NCBI GenBank assembly: GCA_025464445.1
Contig: JAODLY010000031.1
Location: forward strand, 1-53,887
DNA: 53,887 nt
DNA from: Rhodoglobus sp.
Lineage (GTDB): Bacteria; Actinomycetota; Actinomycetes; Actinomycetales; Microbacteriaceae
Reading direction: 5' to 3'
How positions within the stretch are numbered: position 1 is the stretch's first letter; every line of letters begins with the position of its first letter. This document shows positions 9,431 through 18,795 of the stretch, in pieces. The notes beneath the pieces are model-generated. The model made no database searches. It was not told the origin of the DNA and worked only from the letters and a program-made list of their open reading frames with translations. Position numbers and translations under genes: made by a program.

Positions 9431-10128
9431 GCGCTGACCTCTTCCTTGCTCGGCGTGTCAGAAGACTTCTTGTCAGAGGAGACTGCTGTGCTCTCCTGCT
9501 TCGTGTTCCAGGTGACGAACTCGTCGAAGGCGCCCTTGGTGAAGACGATGTCGTCGCTCACCAGTACGTCGTAGGCGTTCAGCTGGTCGAACGGCAGCAC
9601 GTGCACTGTCGAGAGGTTGCGCACGCTCTTGTAGCTGGTCTCGTCGTCGCGCTGCAGAACGATGAGCACGTTCTTCGAAGGCGCGATGTCGAGGAGCAGG
9701 GCCGCGATCGCTTTCGTCGACGGCAGGTTGCCGACCGAGAGGGAGTCGATCACGTGGAGACGCTCGCCGCGGGCGCGGTCGGAGAGTGCACCTCGCAGTG
9801 CCGCCGCGATCATCTTCTTGGGGGTGCGCTGCGAGTAGTCACGCGGGTGCGGACCGTGCACGATGCCACCGCCCTTCATCTGGGGAGCGCGGATCGATCC
9901 CTGGCGGGCGCGGCCGGTTCCCTTCTGCTTGAAGGGCTTGCGGCCGGCACCGGACACCTCGCCGCGACGCAGGGTGTTGTGCGTTCCCTGGCGGGCGGCG
10001 GCGCGCTGGGCGACGACCACCTGGTGGATGAGCGGGACGTTGGTCTGCACGTCGAACACCTCGGCGGGAAGGTCGACCTGGCCGACCTTCTTGCCTTTGG
10101 CATCGGTGACGTCGATGGAGGTAGCCAT
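9427..10128 (-). CDS. rplD: 50S ribosomal protein L4
   Basis: L4 reaches into the exit tunnel and in E. coli also represses the S10 operon. The product has the conserved loop region [20 protein letters not shown] and [16 protein letters not shown]. It is 233 residues long, about 30 above E. coli, with a Ser/Lys-rich C-terminus ([20 protein letters not shown]). Whether it acts as a repressor here cannot be judged from the leader sequence. Confidence 0.96.
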   Translation of the reverse strand: MATSIDVTDAKGKKVGQVDLPAEVFDVQTNVPLIHQVVVAQRAAARQGTHNTLRRGEVSGAGRKPFKQKGTGRARQGSIRAPQMKGGGIVHGPHPRDYSQRTPKKMIAAALRGALSDRARGERLHVIDSLSVGNLPSTKAIAALLLDIAPSKNVLIVLQRDDETSYKSVRNLSTVHVLPFDQLNAYDVLVSDDIVFTKGAFDEFVTWNTKQESTAVSSDKKSSDTPSKEEVSA

Positions 10129-10133
10129 GTGAA

Positions 10134-10784
10134 CTACGCCCCCTTCACTGCGTTGCGGACGAAAACGATACGGCCACGAGCACCGGGCACGGCGCCCTTG
10201 ATCAGGACGATGCCCTTCTCGAGGTCGACCGAGTGGACGATGAGGTTCAGCACTGTGACGCGGTCGCCACCCATACGACCCGCCATGCGCATGCCCTTGA
10301 AGACACGGCTGGGGGTCGAGGATGCACCGATCGAGCCGGGCTTGCGGTGGTTGCGGTGCGAACCGTGGCTGGAGGAGACACCCTTGAAGTTGTGGCGCTT
10401 CATGACACCGGCGAATCCCTTGCCTTTGCTGGTGCCCATGACGTCCACCTTCTTGCCCGCCTCGAACATGTCGACGGTGAGCTCCTGGCCGACGCTGTAC
10501 CCGGACGTGTCGTCCGTGCGCAGTTCGGTGAGGTGGCGGCGCGGCGTGACGCCGGCCTTGTCGAAGTGGCCGGTGAGTGGCTTGGTGACCTTGCGCGGGT
10601 CGATCTGGCCGTAGGCGATCTGCACGGCGGTGTAGCCGTCGATCTCCTGCGTGCGCAGCTGCGTCACGACGTTCGGCGTGATCTCGACAACGGTCACGGG
10701 CACGAGCTTGTTGTTCGCATCCCAGACCTGCGTCATGCCGAGCTTCTTGCCCAGCAGACCCTTGATCGTCTTGGTGTTAGACAT
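10134..10784 (-). CDS. rplC: 50S ribosomal protein L3
   Basis: L3 is an assembly initiator whose extension reaches the peptidyl transferase centre. The 216-residue protein shows [20 protein letters not shown] at the start and the signature [20 protein letters not shown]. Length is standard for bacteria. It lies five bases from rplD and 37 bases downstream of rpsJ. Confidence 0.97.
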   Translation of the reverse strand: MSNTKTIKGLLGKKLGMTQVWDANNKLVPVTVVEITPNVVTQLRTQEIDGYTAVQIAYGQIDPRKVTKPLTGHFDKAGVTPRRHLTELRTDDTSGYSVGQELTVDMFEAGKKVDVMGTSKGKGFAGVMKRHNFKGVSSSHGSHRNHRKPGSIGASSTPSRVFKGMRMAGRMGGDRVTVLNLIVHSVDLEKGIVLIKGAVPGARGRIVFVRNAVKGA

Positions 10785-10821
10785 TGTGGTTTCCTATTCG
10801 GCTCTCGAGGCTGCTAGAGGG

Positions 10822-11130
10822 CTAGAGCTTGATCTCGATGTTGACGTCGGCCGGCAGGTCGAGACGCATGAGCGAGTCGACGGCCTTGGGCGTCGGGTCG
10901 ATGATGTCGATGAGCCGCTTGTGGGTGCGCTTCTCGAAGTGCTCGCGGCTGTCCTTGTACTTGTGGGGAGAGCGAATCACGGCGATCACGTTCTTCTCGG
11001 TCGGAAGCGGCACGGGGCCGACAACCGTTGCACCCGCGCGGGTGACAGTGTCGACGATCTTGCGTGCCGAAGAGTCGATGACCTCGTGGTCGTACGACTT
11101 AAGTCGAATGCGGATCTTCTGTCCCGCCAT
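10822..11130 (-). CDS. rpsJ: 30S ribosomal protein S10
   Basis: S10 is in the small-subunit head and also serves as the NusE transcription antitermination factor. The 102-residue protein begins [20 protein letters not shown] and contains the signature [20 protein letters not shown]. The start at 11130 is chosen because it matches the family exactly; the frame stays open upstream, but those residues are not ribosomal. It is the first gene of the S10-spc block. Confidence 0.97.
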   Translation of the reverse strand: MAGQKIRIRLKSYDHEVIDSSARKIVDTVTRAGATVVGPVPLPTEKNVIAVIRSPHKYKDSREHFEKRTHKRLIDIIDPTPKAVDSLMRLDLPADVNIEIKL

Positions 11131-11631
11131 GGCTGACTCTCTCTCTTTGGTACTTCTGGACTGCTGCGTTTCCCGTGCCACGTGGTTCGGCCCGGGACGC
11201 CGGCATGCTTCAGCACTTCTGCTTTCGCACCACTGTTTATCTGTCAATTGCTTGCTGTGTTCATCGACTCCGCGCGCAGCGAGGCGGCGCTCGGCTAGCC
11301 GGGCAAACCACACCCGGAACGAGCAGGGAGTCGATTGAGCTTTTGGTTCTGCTTCCCGCGGCCTAATCTCTTGCTCTCGGAGCCGGACTATGCACTGCCT
11401 GGAAGTGATTCACGCGCCGTGGCACGGAAGTGTTGAACTAGACGAGTTTGCCACATGCGCGCATTTGCTGCAACCCGGGCGTGTCGCCGGTGCTCCCAGC
11501 TAACGCACATTGTTCCCATATCGAACGCAATGCCCCGGTCCGTATGGTCAGACGGCTGGTAACGGACGCTTTCCGTGAACACAATGGAAGGTATCCCGAA
11601 GCGTTGAACTGAGCGCGGAAAGGAATTCGCC
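11131..11631. other. Divergent intergenic region between rpsJ and the MurE-like gene
   Basis: About 500 bases hold no convincing gene. They must contain the promoter of the S10 operon (minus strand) and of the Mur ligase gene (plus strand). On the minus strand a perfect TTGACA box is present (11247-11242), but no good -10 hexamer follows at 16-18 bases, so the promoter was not assigned. The region between rpsJ and this box would be a leader of about 90 bases. Nothing resembling a tRNA or a repeat was seen. Confidence 0.6.
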
Positions 11632-13239
11632 TTGACTGATCAGATGCCGCGGGCGCTACGCCCACAGGGGACTCCCCCGAAGACCCTCGACCAGTTCGCC
11701 CGCCGGTTCGGGTTCACCGGCCCAGCCACGGATGCGGACGTGGCCGTGCACGGTGTGACCCTCAGCACCGGAGACATCCGGCAAGGCGACCTGTTCGTCG
11801 GTGCGGCCGGTAACCGCCAGCATGGCGCTGTGTTCGCGGCGAAGGCGCGCTCAGGGGGTGCCGTCGCGGTTCTCACCGACAAGGCCGGTGCGCGATTGGC
11901 CCAACCGAGCGGATTGCCTGTGCTCGTTGCCGATGACCCGCGCAGCACGCTCGGCCAGCTGTCGGCATGGCTGTACGGCACGGAATCGCGGGCCCCGCGG
12001 CTCTTCGGCGTGACGGGGACGAACGGCAAGACCTCGACAGTGCACCTCCTCGAGGCGATCCTCGTGCAACTGGGAGTGCGCGCCGGGCTGAGTTCGACCG
12101 CCGAACGCCACGTGGCGGGCACGTCGATCGTGAGCGGGCTCACGACGCCGGAGGCGACCGAGTTGCACGGGCTCCTGGCCCGAATGGTCGAGGAGCAGGT
12201 CGAAGCAGCGGCCATCGAGGTGAGCGCCCAGGGCCTCACCAAAGGTCGGGTTGAGGGTATCGACTTCGACGTTGCCGGCTTCACGAACCTCAGCCACGAT
12301 CACCTTGACGACTACGGCGACATGCGCAACTACCTGCTGGCCAAAGCCACCCTCTTCCAGCCCGGTCGGGCCCGTTCGGCAGTCGTGTCCCTCGACAGCG
12401 GCTGGGGCACCGAGATCCACCGCCTGGCCGGGGTGCCCGTGACGACGATCTCCTCGCGGCCGGATGTAGCCGCTGACTGGCACGTGGAGATCACCGCGGC
12501 GGAACCGCGTGGTGTCGCCTTCACGCTGAACTCGGCGGGCGGGGAGACCCTTTCCACCCGCCTTCCGGTCATCGGCGGCCACATGGCAGCGAACGCCGGA
12601 CTCGCGATCGCGATGCTTGTCGAGGGTGGCTACGAATTGTCACGGATTGCGACAGCGCTCGAAGAGGGAATCGACGTGTACATCCCCGGCAGAAGCGAGC
12701 GGATCTCGGGCCCGAGCGGGCCTGCGGTATTCGTGGACTTCGGTCACAGCCCGGACGCATTCGCGAATACTCTCGATGCCGTGCGGCAGGTCACGGAAGG
12801 CAAAGTCATCATGGTGTTCGGCGCTGACGGCGACCGCGATGCGACGAAGCGGTCCGCGATGGCCGAAGCTGCGGTGCTCGGAAGTGACGTGCTCATCGTC
12901 ACGGATCATCATCCGCGCTTCGAGGATCCCACGAGCATCCGGGCGGTTCTCATCGAGGCGGCGCTCGAGGCCGACCCCAATCACGAAACGATCGAGGTAC
13001 CCAACCCGAAGCTCGCGATCCGCGCCGCGGTACGGCTCGCCGCGGAGGGCGACTCGATTCTCTGGGCCGGCCCCGGGCACCAGGACTATCGGGACATCGA
13101 GGGCGTGCACGTTCCCTACTCGGCCCGGTACGAGGCCCGCAGTGCGCTGCAGGAGGCCGGCTGGTATCCTGGCGCCGAAACCGACCTAAGGAGTGACCTT
13201 CGGGCGCAGAATCACGCGGTGCACGAGGCTCACGGCTAA
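11632..13239 (+). CDS. MurE-like Mur ligase paralogue (ATP-dependent amide-bond ligase)
   Basis: The 535-residue protein has all three Mur ligase domains: an N-terminal MurE/F-like domain, a central ATPase domain with the P-loop GTNGKTS (residues 129-135), TTPEATE (171-177), EVSAQGL and TNLSHDHLDDYGDM with the following AK pair where the carbamylated lysine lies, and a C-terminal ligase domain (VDFGHSPDAF, GADGDRDATKR). The usual MurE motif DNPR, which recognises the side chain of the incoming diamino acid, is replaced by DHHPR (425-429), so the substrate may differ from canonical MurE. The start is a TTG preceded by GGAAAGGA seven bases away. It stands alone on the plus strand, away from the dcw cluster, so it is probably a second copy. 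Confidence 0.85.
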   Translation: MTDQMPRALRPQGTPPKTLDQFARRFGFTGPATDADVAVHGVTLSTGDIRQGDLFVGAAGNRQHGAVFAAKARSGGAVAVLTDKAGARLAQPSGLPVLVADDPRSTLGQLSAWLYGTESRAPRLFGVTGTNGKTSTVHLLEAILVQLGVRAGLSSTAERHVAGTSIVSGLTTPEATELHGLLARMVEEQVEAAAIEVSAQGLTKGRVEGIDFDVAGFTNLSHDHLDDYGDMRNYLLAKATLFQPGRARSAVVSLDSGWGTEIHRLAGVPVTTISSRPDVAADWHVEITAAEPRGVAFTLNSAGGETLSTRLPVIGGHMAANAGLAIAMLVEGGYELSRIATALEEGIDVYIPGRSERISGPSGPAVFVDFGHSPDAFANTLDAVRQVTEGKVIMVFGADGDRDATKRSAMAEAAVLGSDVLIVTDHHPRFEDPTSIRAVLIEAALEADPNHETIEVPNPKLAIRAAVRLAAEGDSILWAGPGHQDYRDIEGVHVPYSARYEARSALQEAGWYPGAETDLRSDLRAQNHAVHEAHG

Positions 13240-13599
13240 CGCCGCGGCGACGAGGAACGCCACGCCGGCCTCTACGGCGAACAGGATGAACAGCGGCGCC
13301 CAGCCCTGTTGGATCATGCCCACCACGATCACCGTCAGCAGGTTCGCCAGGGCGCCGATCGCGGCGAACAGCAGGGTGCTGGCGATACCGAGCGAACTAC
13401 GTCGCACCGCGAAGATCACCAGCAGGATGACCCAGACCGCCAGTCCGACATCCATGAAGAGGAAGAGCAGCCTGGCTCCCTCACCGAAGCCGTCAGCGAG
13501 CGAACCGCCGAGGAATGCCTGCCACAGGGCGAGGATGAGCAGTGACACGACGATCGTGAGGGCTACATCGAGGATGATGCGGGCGGGGGCGGGGCTCAT
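13186..13599 (-). CDS. Small membrane protein of unknown function, four predicted helices
   Basis: The 137-residue product is strongly hydrophobic with about four membrane segments (for example ALTIVVSLLILALWQAFL, then a central pair, and a C-terminal helix ending in VSLVHRVILRPK). No family was recognised. The gene converges with the Mur ligase gene and their coding ends overlap by 54 bases. Codon use and GC content look like the neighbourhood. Its partner gene and function are unknown. Confidence 0.7.
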   Translation of the reverse strand: MSPAPARIILDVALTIVVSLLILALWQAFLGGSLADGFGEGARLLFLFMDVGLAVWVILLVIFAVRRSSLGIASTLLFAAIGALANLLTVIVVGMIQQGWAPLFILFAVEAGVAFLVAAALAVSLVHRVILRPKVTP

Positions 13600-13654
13600 C
13601 CCGCCAGATTAGCGGTCGAGGCGATGGGGCCGTCGCTGGGTGGCCCGGAACGCC

Positions 13655-13688
13655 GAACAGGGCCGGACCCTGAGGTCCGACCCTGTTC
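13655..13688 (-). terminator. Terminator hairpin after tuf
   Basis: GAACAGGG (13655-13662) and CGGACC (13664-13669) pair with GGTCCG (13674-13679) and CCCTGTTC (13681-13688), giving a 14-bp stem with one mismatch and a four-base loop, starting 18 bases after the tuf stop. There is no U-tract, as is common in this group. It sits where the str operon should end. Confidence 0.8.
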
Positions 13689-13705
13689 GTGAATCGCGAA
13701 GTGAG

Positions 13706-14899
13706 TTACTTCAGGATCTTGGTGACAGTTCCTGCACCGACCGTGCGACCACCCTCACGGATGGCGAAACGCAGGCCGTCCTCCATGGCGATCGGCTGGA
13801 TCAGCGCGACGGTCATGTCGGTGGTGTCGCCGGGCATGACCATCTCGGTGCCTTCAGGCAGCGAGATGACGCCGGTGACGTCCGTGGTGCGGAAGTAGAA
13901 CTGCGGACGGTAGTTCGCATAGAACGGGTTGTGACGGCCACCCTCATCCTTGGACAGGATGTAGGCGGTGCCCTCGAAGTCCGTGTGCGGCGTAACCGAA
14001 CCCGGCTTCACGACGACCTGGCCGCGCTCCACGTCTTCACGCTTCGTGCCACGCAGCAGCAGACCACAGTTCTCGCCGGCCCACGCCTCGTCGAGCTGCT
14101 TGTGGAACATCTCGATACCGGTGACCGTCGTCTTCTGGATCGGACGGATGCCGACGATCTCGACGTCGGAGTTGATCGCCAGGGTGCCACGCTCTGCGCG
14201 GCCCGTGACGACGGTTCCACGACCGGTGATCGTGAAGACGTCCTCGATCGGCATGAGGAACGGCTTGTCCTTGTCGCGGATCGGGTCCGGAACGGACTCG
14301 TCGACGGCATCCATGAGGTCGAGGATGGACTGGGTCCACTTCTCGTCACCCTCGAGGGCCTTCAGGCCGGAGACGCGCACGACAGGTGCGTTGTCGCCGT
14401 CGAAGCCCTGGCTCGAGAGCAGCTCGCGAACCTCGAGCTCGACGAGCTCCAGGATCTCCTCGTCGTCGACCATGTCCGACTTGTTGAGGGCGACCAGCAG
14501 GTACGGCACGCCGACCTGCTTGGCGAGCAGCACGTGCTCGCGCGTCTGGGCCATCGGGCCGTCAGTCGCGGCGACCACGAGGATCGCGCCGTCCATCTGG
14601 GCTGCACCGGTGATCATGTTCTTGATGTAGTCGGCGTGGCCGGGGGCGTCGACGTGAGCGTAGTGACGCTTGGGCGTCTCGTACTCGACGTGCGAGATGT
14701 TGATCGTGATACCACGCTGGCGCTCTTCCGGCGCCGAGTCGATGGACGCGAAGTCGCGCTGCACGTTGGTGGGCGACGGGTACTTGTCTGCAAGAACCTT
14801 GGAGATCGCCGCGGTCAGCGTCGTCTTTCCGTGGTCAACGTGACCGATGGTTCCGATGTTTACGTGCGGCTTGTTCCGCTCGAACTTGGCCTTAGCCAC
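13706..14899 (-). CDS. tuf: Elongation factor Tu
   Basis: EF-Tu delivers aminoacyl-tRNA to the ribosome in a GTP-dependent way. The protein shows the G1 motif GHVDHGKT, the switch II region [16 protein letters not shown] (G4), and the domain II/III signatures of the family; the end is [12 protein letters not shown]. The start is a GTG at 14899 with GAGGAGG five bases upstream, giving [16 protein letters not shown] and the normal length of 397 residues; an upstream in-frame codon would add nine non-family residues. It follows fusA by 141 bases. Confidence 0.98.
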   Translation of the reverse strand: MAKAKFERNKPHVNIGTIGHVDHGKTTLTAAISKVLADKYPSPTNVQRDFASIDSAPEERQRGITINISHVEYETPKRHYAHVDAPGHADYIKNMITGAAQMDGAILVVAATDGPMAQTREHVLLAKQVGVPYLLVALNKSDMVDDEEILELVELEVRELLSSQGFDGDNAPVVRVSGLKALEGDEKWTQSILDLMDAVDESVPDPIRDKDKPFLMPIEDVFTITGRGTVVTGRAERGTLAINSDVEIVGIRPIQKTTVTGIEMFHKQLDEAWAGENCGLLLRGTKREDVERGQVVVKPGSVTPHTDFEGTAYILSKDEGGRHNPFYANYRPQFYFRTTDVTGVISLPEGTEMVMPGDTTDMTVALIQPIAMEDGLRFAIREGGRTVGAGTVTKILK

Positions 14900-14989
14900 T
14901 GGGTCCTCCTCAGGACTCGGTAGCACCGCACCCGGATGGATTCCGGCTGCTGTGCGATTTGGTGTGTTGTTATGTTACTCGCTGGGAAT

Positions 14990-15049
14990 CCGAGGGGGCT
15001 TCGGCGCGAACGCCGGTTGCTCCCTCGGCGAATAGCGAAGCTATTCGCC
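14990..15049 (-). repeat. Nested inverted repeats at the fusA stop and in the fusA-tuf gap
   Basis: A perfect 10-bp stem, GGCGAATAGC (15027-15036) with GCTATTCGCC (15040-15049), spans the fusA stop codon. Downstream on the minus strand CCGAGGG (14990-14996) pairs with CCCTCGG (15022-15028) and encloses CGGCG (15002-15006) with CGCCG (15011-15015). The two outer structures share bases at 15027-15028, so they could be alternative folds that adjust tuf expression relative to fusA; that is inference. Confidence 0.55.
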
Positions 15050-17158
15050 CTTGTTCTTCTGGATGATCTCGTCAGCTACCGCGCGGGGAACCTCAGAGTA
15101 GCTGTCGAAAGTCATCGAATACACGGCGCGGCCGGAGGTCTTGGACCTCAGGTCACCCACGTAGCCGAACATCTCGGACAGGGGTACGTTGGCGCGAATT
15201 ACCTTCACGCCGGTCGCGTCCTCCATGGACAGGATCTGTCCACGGCGGGAGTTCAGGTCGCCGATGACGTCGCCCATGTACTCCTCGGGAGTACGCACCT
15301 CTACCGCCATGAGCGGCTCGAGGAGCACGGGGTTCGCCTTGCGGGCGGCTTCCTTGAACGCCATGGAGCCGGCGATCTTGAACGCCATCTCCGAGGAGTC
15401 CACATCGTGGGCTGCACCATCGAGGATGATTCCGCGCACGCCGACCATCGGGTAGCCGGCGAGCACGCCGACCGCCATCGACGCCTGGAATCCCGCATCG
15501 ATGGAGCTGATGTACTCGCGCGGGATGCGCCCGCCGGTGACCTTGTTCTCGAACTCGTAGATCTTCTCGGGAGTGACTTCCATCGGCTCCAGCGAGATCT
15601 GCACCTTCGCGAACTGGCCGGAACCACCGGTCTGCTTCTTGTGGGTGTAGTCGTGCTTGTCAACGATCTTGCGGATCGTCTCGCGGTACGCAACCTGGGG
15701 CTTGCCGACGTTGGCCTCGACGTTGAACTCACGACGCATCCTGTCGACAAGGATGTCGAGGTGAAGCTCGCCCATTCCCTTGATGATCGTCTGGCCGGTG
15801 TCCTGGTTCTGCTCCGTGCGGAATGTCGGGTCTTCTTCGGCCAGCTTCTGGATCGCGAGACCCAGCTTCTCCTGGTCGGCCTTCGTCTTCGGCTCGATCG
15901 CGACCTCGATCACGGGCTCCGGGAACGTCATCGACTCGAGCACGACCTGGTTGTTCGGGTCGGACAGCGTGTCGCCGGTCGTGGTGTCCTTGAGGCCGAT
16001 GACCGCGTAGATATGGCCGGCAGCCATCGAGTCGACGGGGTTCTCCTTGTTGGCGTGCATCTGGAAGATCTTGCCGATGCGCTCCTTCTTGCCCTTTGTC
16101 GAGTTGACAAGCTGGGCACCGGAGTCGGCGTGGCCAGAGTAGACACGCACGTAGGTGAGGCGACCGAAGAAGGGGTGCGTCATGATCTTGAACGCGAGCG
16201 CAGCGAAGGGCTCTGTCGAGTCCGGGTGGCGCTCGATGATCTTCTCTTCGTCACGCACGTCGCGGCCCTCGATAGCCGGCACGTCGAGCGGGCTGGGGAG
16301 ATAGTCGACGACGGCATCCAGCATCGGCTGCACGCCACGGTTCTTGAATGCAGAACCACAGAGCACCGGATAGATCTGGCTGGAGATCGTGAGCTTGCGG
16401 ATTGCTGCCTTGATCTCGGCAACCGAGAAGTCGGTGTCGCCCTCGAGGTAACGCTCGAGCAGGTGGTCGTCTGCCTCGGCGATCGCCTCGATGAGCGCTG
16501 CCCGATACTCGTTGGCCTTGTCGACCAGGTCGGCCGGGATCTCTTCGATCGCGTACTTCGCGCCGAGCTCGACGTCACCCTTGGAGTCGCCGCGCCAGGT
16601 CAGCGCGCGCATCTCGACAAGGTCGACGACACCCTCGAAGGTGTTCTCGAAACCGATCGGGAGCTGGATGACCAGCGGGCGCGCGCCGAGGCGCTTGATG
16701 ATCGTGTCGACCGTGTAATAGAAGTCGGCGCCGAGCTTGTCCATCTTGTTGACGAAGCAGATGCGCGGCACGTCGTACTTGTCGGCCTGGCGCCAGACGG
16801 TCTCCGACTGGGGCTCAACGCCCTCTTTGCCGTCGAAGACTGCGACTGCACCATCGAGGATGCGGAGGTTGCGCTCCACCTCGACAGTGAAGTCGACGTG
16901 GCCGGGGGTGTCGATGATGTTCAGCTGGTGGTTGTCCCAGAAACACGTCGTAGCCGCCGAAGTGATGGTGATGCCGCGTTCCTGCTCCTGCGCCATCCAG
17001 TCCATGACCGCTGCACCGTCGTGCACCTCGCCGATCTTGTGGGTGATGCCCGTGTAGAAGAGGATGCGCTCGGTTGTTGTTGTCTTGCCGGCATCGATGT
17101 GAGCCATGATGCCGAAGTTGCGGACCTTGTTCAGGTCGGTGAGCACGTCCTGTGCCAC
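15041..17158 (-). CDS. fusA: Elongation factor G
   Basis: EF-G drives translocation and, with RRF, ribosome recycling. The protein shows [15 protein letters not shown] (G1), DTPGHVDF (G3), [10 protein letters not shown] (G4) and the conserved C-terminal domains, ending with QKNKGE. The GTG at 17158, with GGAGGA just upstream, gives [20 protein letters not shown] and 705 residues, the normal length; the longer open frame upstream covers the inverted repeat between rpsG and fusA and is not coding. It is the third gene of the str cluster. Confidence 0.97.
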   Translation of the reverse strand: MAQDVLTDLNKVRNFGIMAHIDAGKTTTTERILFYTGITHKIGEVHDGAAVMDWMAQEQERGITITSAATTCFWDNHQLNIIDTPGHVDFTVEVERNLRILDGAVAVFDGKEGVEPQSETVWRQADKYDVPRICFVNKMDKLGADFYYTVDTIIKRLGARPLVIQLPIGFENTFEGVVDLVEMRALTWRGDSKGDVELGAKYAIEEIPADLVDKANEYRAALIEAIAEADDHLLERYLEGDTDFSVAEIKAAIRKLTISSQIYPVLCGSAFKNRGVQPMLDAVVDYLPSPLDVPAIEGRDVRDEEKIIERHPDSTEPFAALAFKIMTHPFFGRLTYVRVYSGHADSGAQLVNSTKGKKERIGKIFQMHANKENPVDSMAAGHIYAVIGLKDTTTGDTLSDPNNQVVLESMTFPEPVIEVAIEPKTKADQEKLGLAIQKLAEEDPTFRTEQNQDTGQTIIKGMGELHLDILVDRMRREFNVEANVGKPQVAYRETIRKIVDKHDYTHKKQTGGSGQFAKVQISLEPMEVTPEKIYEFENKVTGGRIPREYISSIDAGFQASMAVGVLAGYPMVGVRGIILDGAAHDVDSSEMAFKIAGSMAFKEAARKANPVLLEPLMAVEVRTPEEYMGDVIGDLNSRRGQILSMEDATGVKVIRANVPLSEMFGYVGDLRSKTSGRAVYSMTFDSYSEVPRAVADEIIQKNKGE

Positions 17159-17197
17159 GGGTTCCTCCGAAAGATTGAAATGTGAAAGTTGGCTGAT

Positions 17198-17275
17198 GGC
17201 TGGTTGAGTAGCGCGCCAGCGCGTATCGAAACCGAGAGGCTTCGATACGGCCGCAGGCGGCCTACTCAACCAGCC
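17198..17275. repeat. Branched intergenic inverted repeat between rpsG and fusA
   Basis: A 78-base element is bounded by perfect 14-base arms, GGCTGGTTGAGTAG (17198-17211) and CTACTCAACCAGCC (17262-17275). Inside are GTATCGAA (17223-17230) pairing with TTCGATAC (17241-17248), plus side hairpins GCGC/GCGC and GGCCGC/GCGGC, so the whole can fold as a branched cruciform. From memory, elements with GGTTGAGTAG and TATCGAAACC are scattered between genes in Microbacteriaceae genomes. It could attenuate or process the message between rpsG and fusA. Confidence 0.75.
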
Positions 17276-17282
17276 GAAGCGA

Positions 17283-17753
17283 TTACCAGCGGTAGTGCGC
17301 GAATGCCTTGTTGGCGTCAGCCATCTTGTGCGTGTCCTCACGGCGCTTGACCGCGGCACCGAGGCCGTTCGACGCATCGAGGATCTCGTTGGTGAGACGC
17401 TCGGTCATCGTCTTCTCGCGACGGCCCTTGGCATAGCTGGTGAGCCAGCGCAGTGCGAGGGTGTTTGCGCGGTGCGACTTGACCTCGACAGGCACCTGGT
17501 ACGTCGAACCGCCGACGCGACGCGACTTGACCTCGATTGTCGGGCGCACGTTGTCGAGCGCCTTCTTGAGGGTGACGACGGCGTCCTGGCCGTTCTTCGC
17601 AGAGACGCCCTCGAGTGCACCGTAGACGATGCGCTCAGCGAGCCCCTTCTTGCCGTCGAGCAGGATCTTGTTGACGAGCTGGCTCACAATGGGAGCGCCG
17701 TAGACCGGGTCCGCAACAACTGGACGCTTCGGTGCTGGTCCTTTACGTGGCAT
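17283..17753 (-). CDS. rpsG: 30S ribosomal protein S7
   Basis: S7 nucleates assembly of the small-subunit head. The 156-residue protein starts [19 protein letters not shown] and shows the family signature region [20 protein letters not shown]; length is standard. The start at 17753 is chosen because it shares one base with the rpsL TAA (TAATG) and matches the family; the frame is open further upstream inside rpsL but that part is not real. It is followed by the branched inverted repeat. Confidence 0.97.
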   Translation of the reverse strand: MPRKGPAPKRPVVADPVYGAPIVSQLVNKILLDGKKGLAERIVYGALEGVSAKNGQDAVVTLKKALDNVRPTIEVKSRRVGGSTYQVPVEVKSHRANTLALRWLTSYAKGRREKTMTERLTNEILDASNGLGAAVKRREDTHKMADANKAFAHYRW

Positions 17754-18127
17754 TACTTCTTGTCCATCTTCGCGCCGTAGCGGCTGCGAGCCTGCTTGCG
17801 GTTCTTGACCGCCTGGGTGTCGAGGGCGCCGCGGATGATCTTGTAGCGGACGCCGGGGAGGTCTTTCACACGACCGCCGCGCACGAGCACCATCGAGTGC
17901 TCCTGCAGGTTGTGACCCTCGCCCGGGATGTAGGCCGTGGCCGCGGTACCGTTGGAAAGCTTGACGCGAGCGACCTTGCGCAGAGCCGAGTTCGGCTTCT
18001 TCGGGGTCGTCGTGTAGACGCGGGTGCAAACGCCGCGCTGTTGCGGGTTGGACTTCAGGGCGGGAGCCTTGGTCTTGACGACCTTCGGCGAACGGCCCTT
18101 CCGCACCAACTGCTGAATGGTGGGCAC
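17753..18127 (-). CDS. rpsL: 30S ribosomal protein S12
   Basis: S12 lies at the decoding centre. The 124-residue product shows [20 protein letters not shown] and [20 protein letters not shown]; the lysines in PKKPNS and RVKDLP that change in streptomycin-resistant mutants are wild type. The start is a GTG at 18127 with AAGGAG seven bases upstream. It is the first gene of the str cluster and is preceded by a 236-base region with a good promoter. Confidence 0.97.
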   Translation of the reverse strand: MPTIQQLVRKGRSPKVVKTKAPALKSNPQQRGVCTRVYTTTPKKPNSALRKVARVKLSNGTAATAYIPGEGHNLQEHSMVLVRGGRVKDLPGVRYKIIRGALDTQAVKNRKQARSRYGAKMDKK

Positions 18128-18307
18128 TCAATTACTCCTTGTTGTTGCTGCACGGTGACAGCGTGGTGATGGTGACATCAAACCCAGCGCACAACAGAAT
18201 TGCTTCGACTTGTGGATGGGTATGCCGTGGGGGGCGTTCGATGAACGAACCCTGTGTTGTGAAATGTCGGCACGCCTAAGGCGCACGACAAAGCGCACAC
18301 CCGCTAA

Positions 18308-18336
18308 ACGATAGTCTCCCCAAAGCGGGCGGTCAA
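18308..18336 (-). promoter_or_regulatory. Housekeeping promoter of the str operon (rpsL)
   Basis: On the minus strand TTGACC (18336-18331) is followed after exactly 17 bases by TATCGT (18313-18308), a good match to the principal actinobacterial sigma factor consensus. Transcription should start near 18301, leaving a leader of about 170 bases before the rpsL GTG. The long leader leaves room for control, but no known structure was recognised in it. Confidence 0.7.
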
Positions 18337-18363
18337 ATGATTGAGCCCACGGCTTAACGGATC

Positions 18364-18795
18364 TCAGCGCCTGCTTGCCCTCAGGATAAGCGCGGTAGCG
18401 CCGGATAGCACCGCCCCGCCCACGACGAACGGGCTCGGCGCGAGGCTGCCGGCGGCGAGAATGAGCCACGACAGGCTTCCGCGGGTGAGTGCGTAGCCGG
18501 CCGCACCGACGATGACCATCGCCCCGAAGGTGCCGGCGAGCGCGGCCGCTACCAGGCTCCACGGGCCACCACGGGTGATCCGCCACAGGGATGCCCAGGT
18601 CACCGCGCACCCGGCGGCGGCCATTGCGGGGCCGAGCAGCGGGCCGGCATCCGGATAGTCGACGACGTCGCGGTTGAACACGAGGCTCGTCACCCCCCAC
18701 AGCGCGACGAGGGCTGCAAGATAGGTTGCCGTTCCGAGGATCGGCAGCAACGCCGGGTTAGACGGCGGCGGCAGGTGCTTCGGGACCTCGCTCAT
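18364..18795 (-). CDS. Membrane protein of unknown function, about four helices
   Basis: The 143-residue product begins MSEVPKHLPPPSNPALLPIL and contains about four hydrophobic helices separated by short loops (for example TYLAALVALWGVTSLVF and GTFGAMVIVGAAGYAL). The start at 18795 is chosen because AGAGGG lies six bases upstream. Its first 38 bases overlap the end of the neighbouring membrane protein gene, suggesting that the two are made together. No family was recognised; the final residues are basic (LRASRR). Confidence 0.7.
   Translation of the reverse strand: MSEVPKHLPPPSNPALLPILGTATYLAALVALWGVTSLVFNRDVVDYPDAGPLLGPAMAAAGCAVTWASLWRITRGGPWSLVAAALAGTFGAMVIVGAAGYALTRGSLSWLILAAGSLAPSPFVVGGAVLSGATALILRASRR

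Noticed and set aside
11219-11247. Promoter for the S10 operon from the TTGACA at 11247-11242
   Set aside because: No acceptable -10 hexamer at 16-18 bases downstream, so only the -35-like box is reported in the intergenic entry.
14936-17185. 749-codon plus-strand open frame opposite fusA
   Set aside because: EF-G on the minus strand is unambiguous; the antisense frame is a codon-bias shadow rich in Leu, Asp, Val and Arg.
13706-18127. tRNA or secE/nusG genes near tuf
   Set aside because: No cloverleaf or matching protein found; these genes are not in this window.
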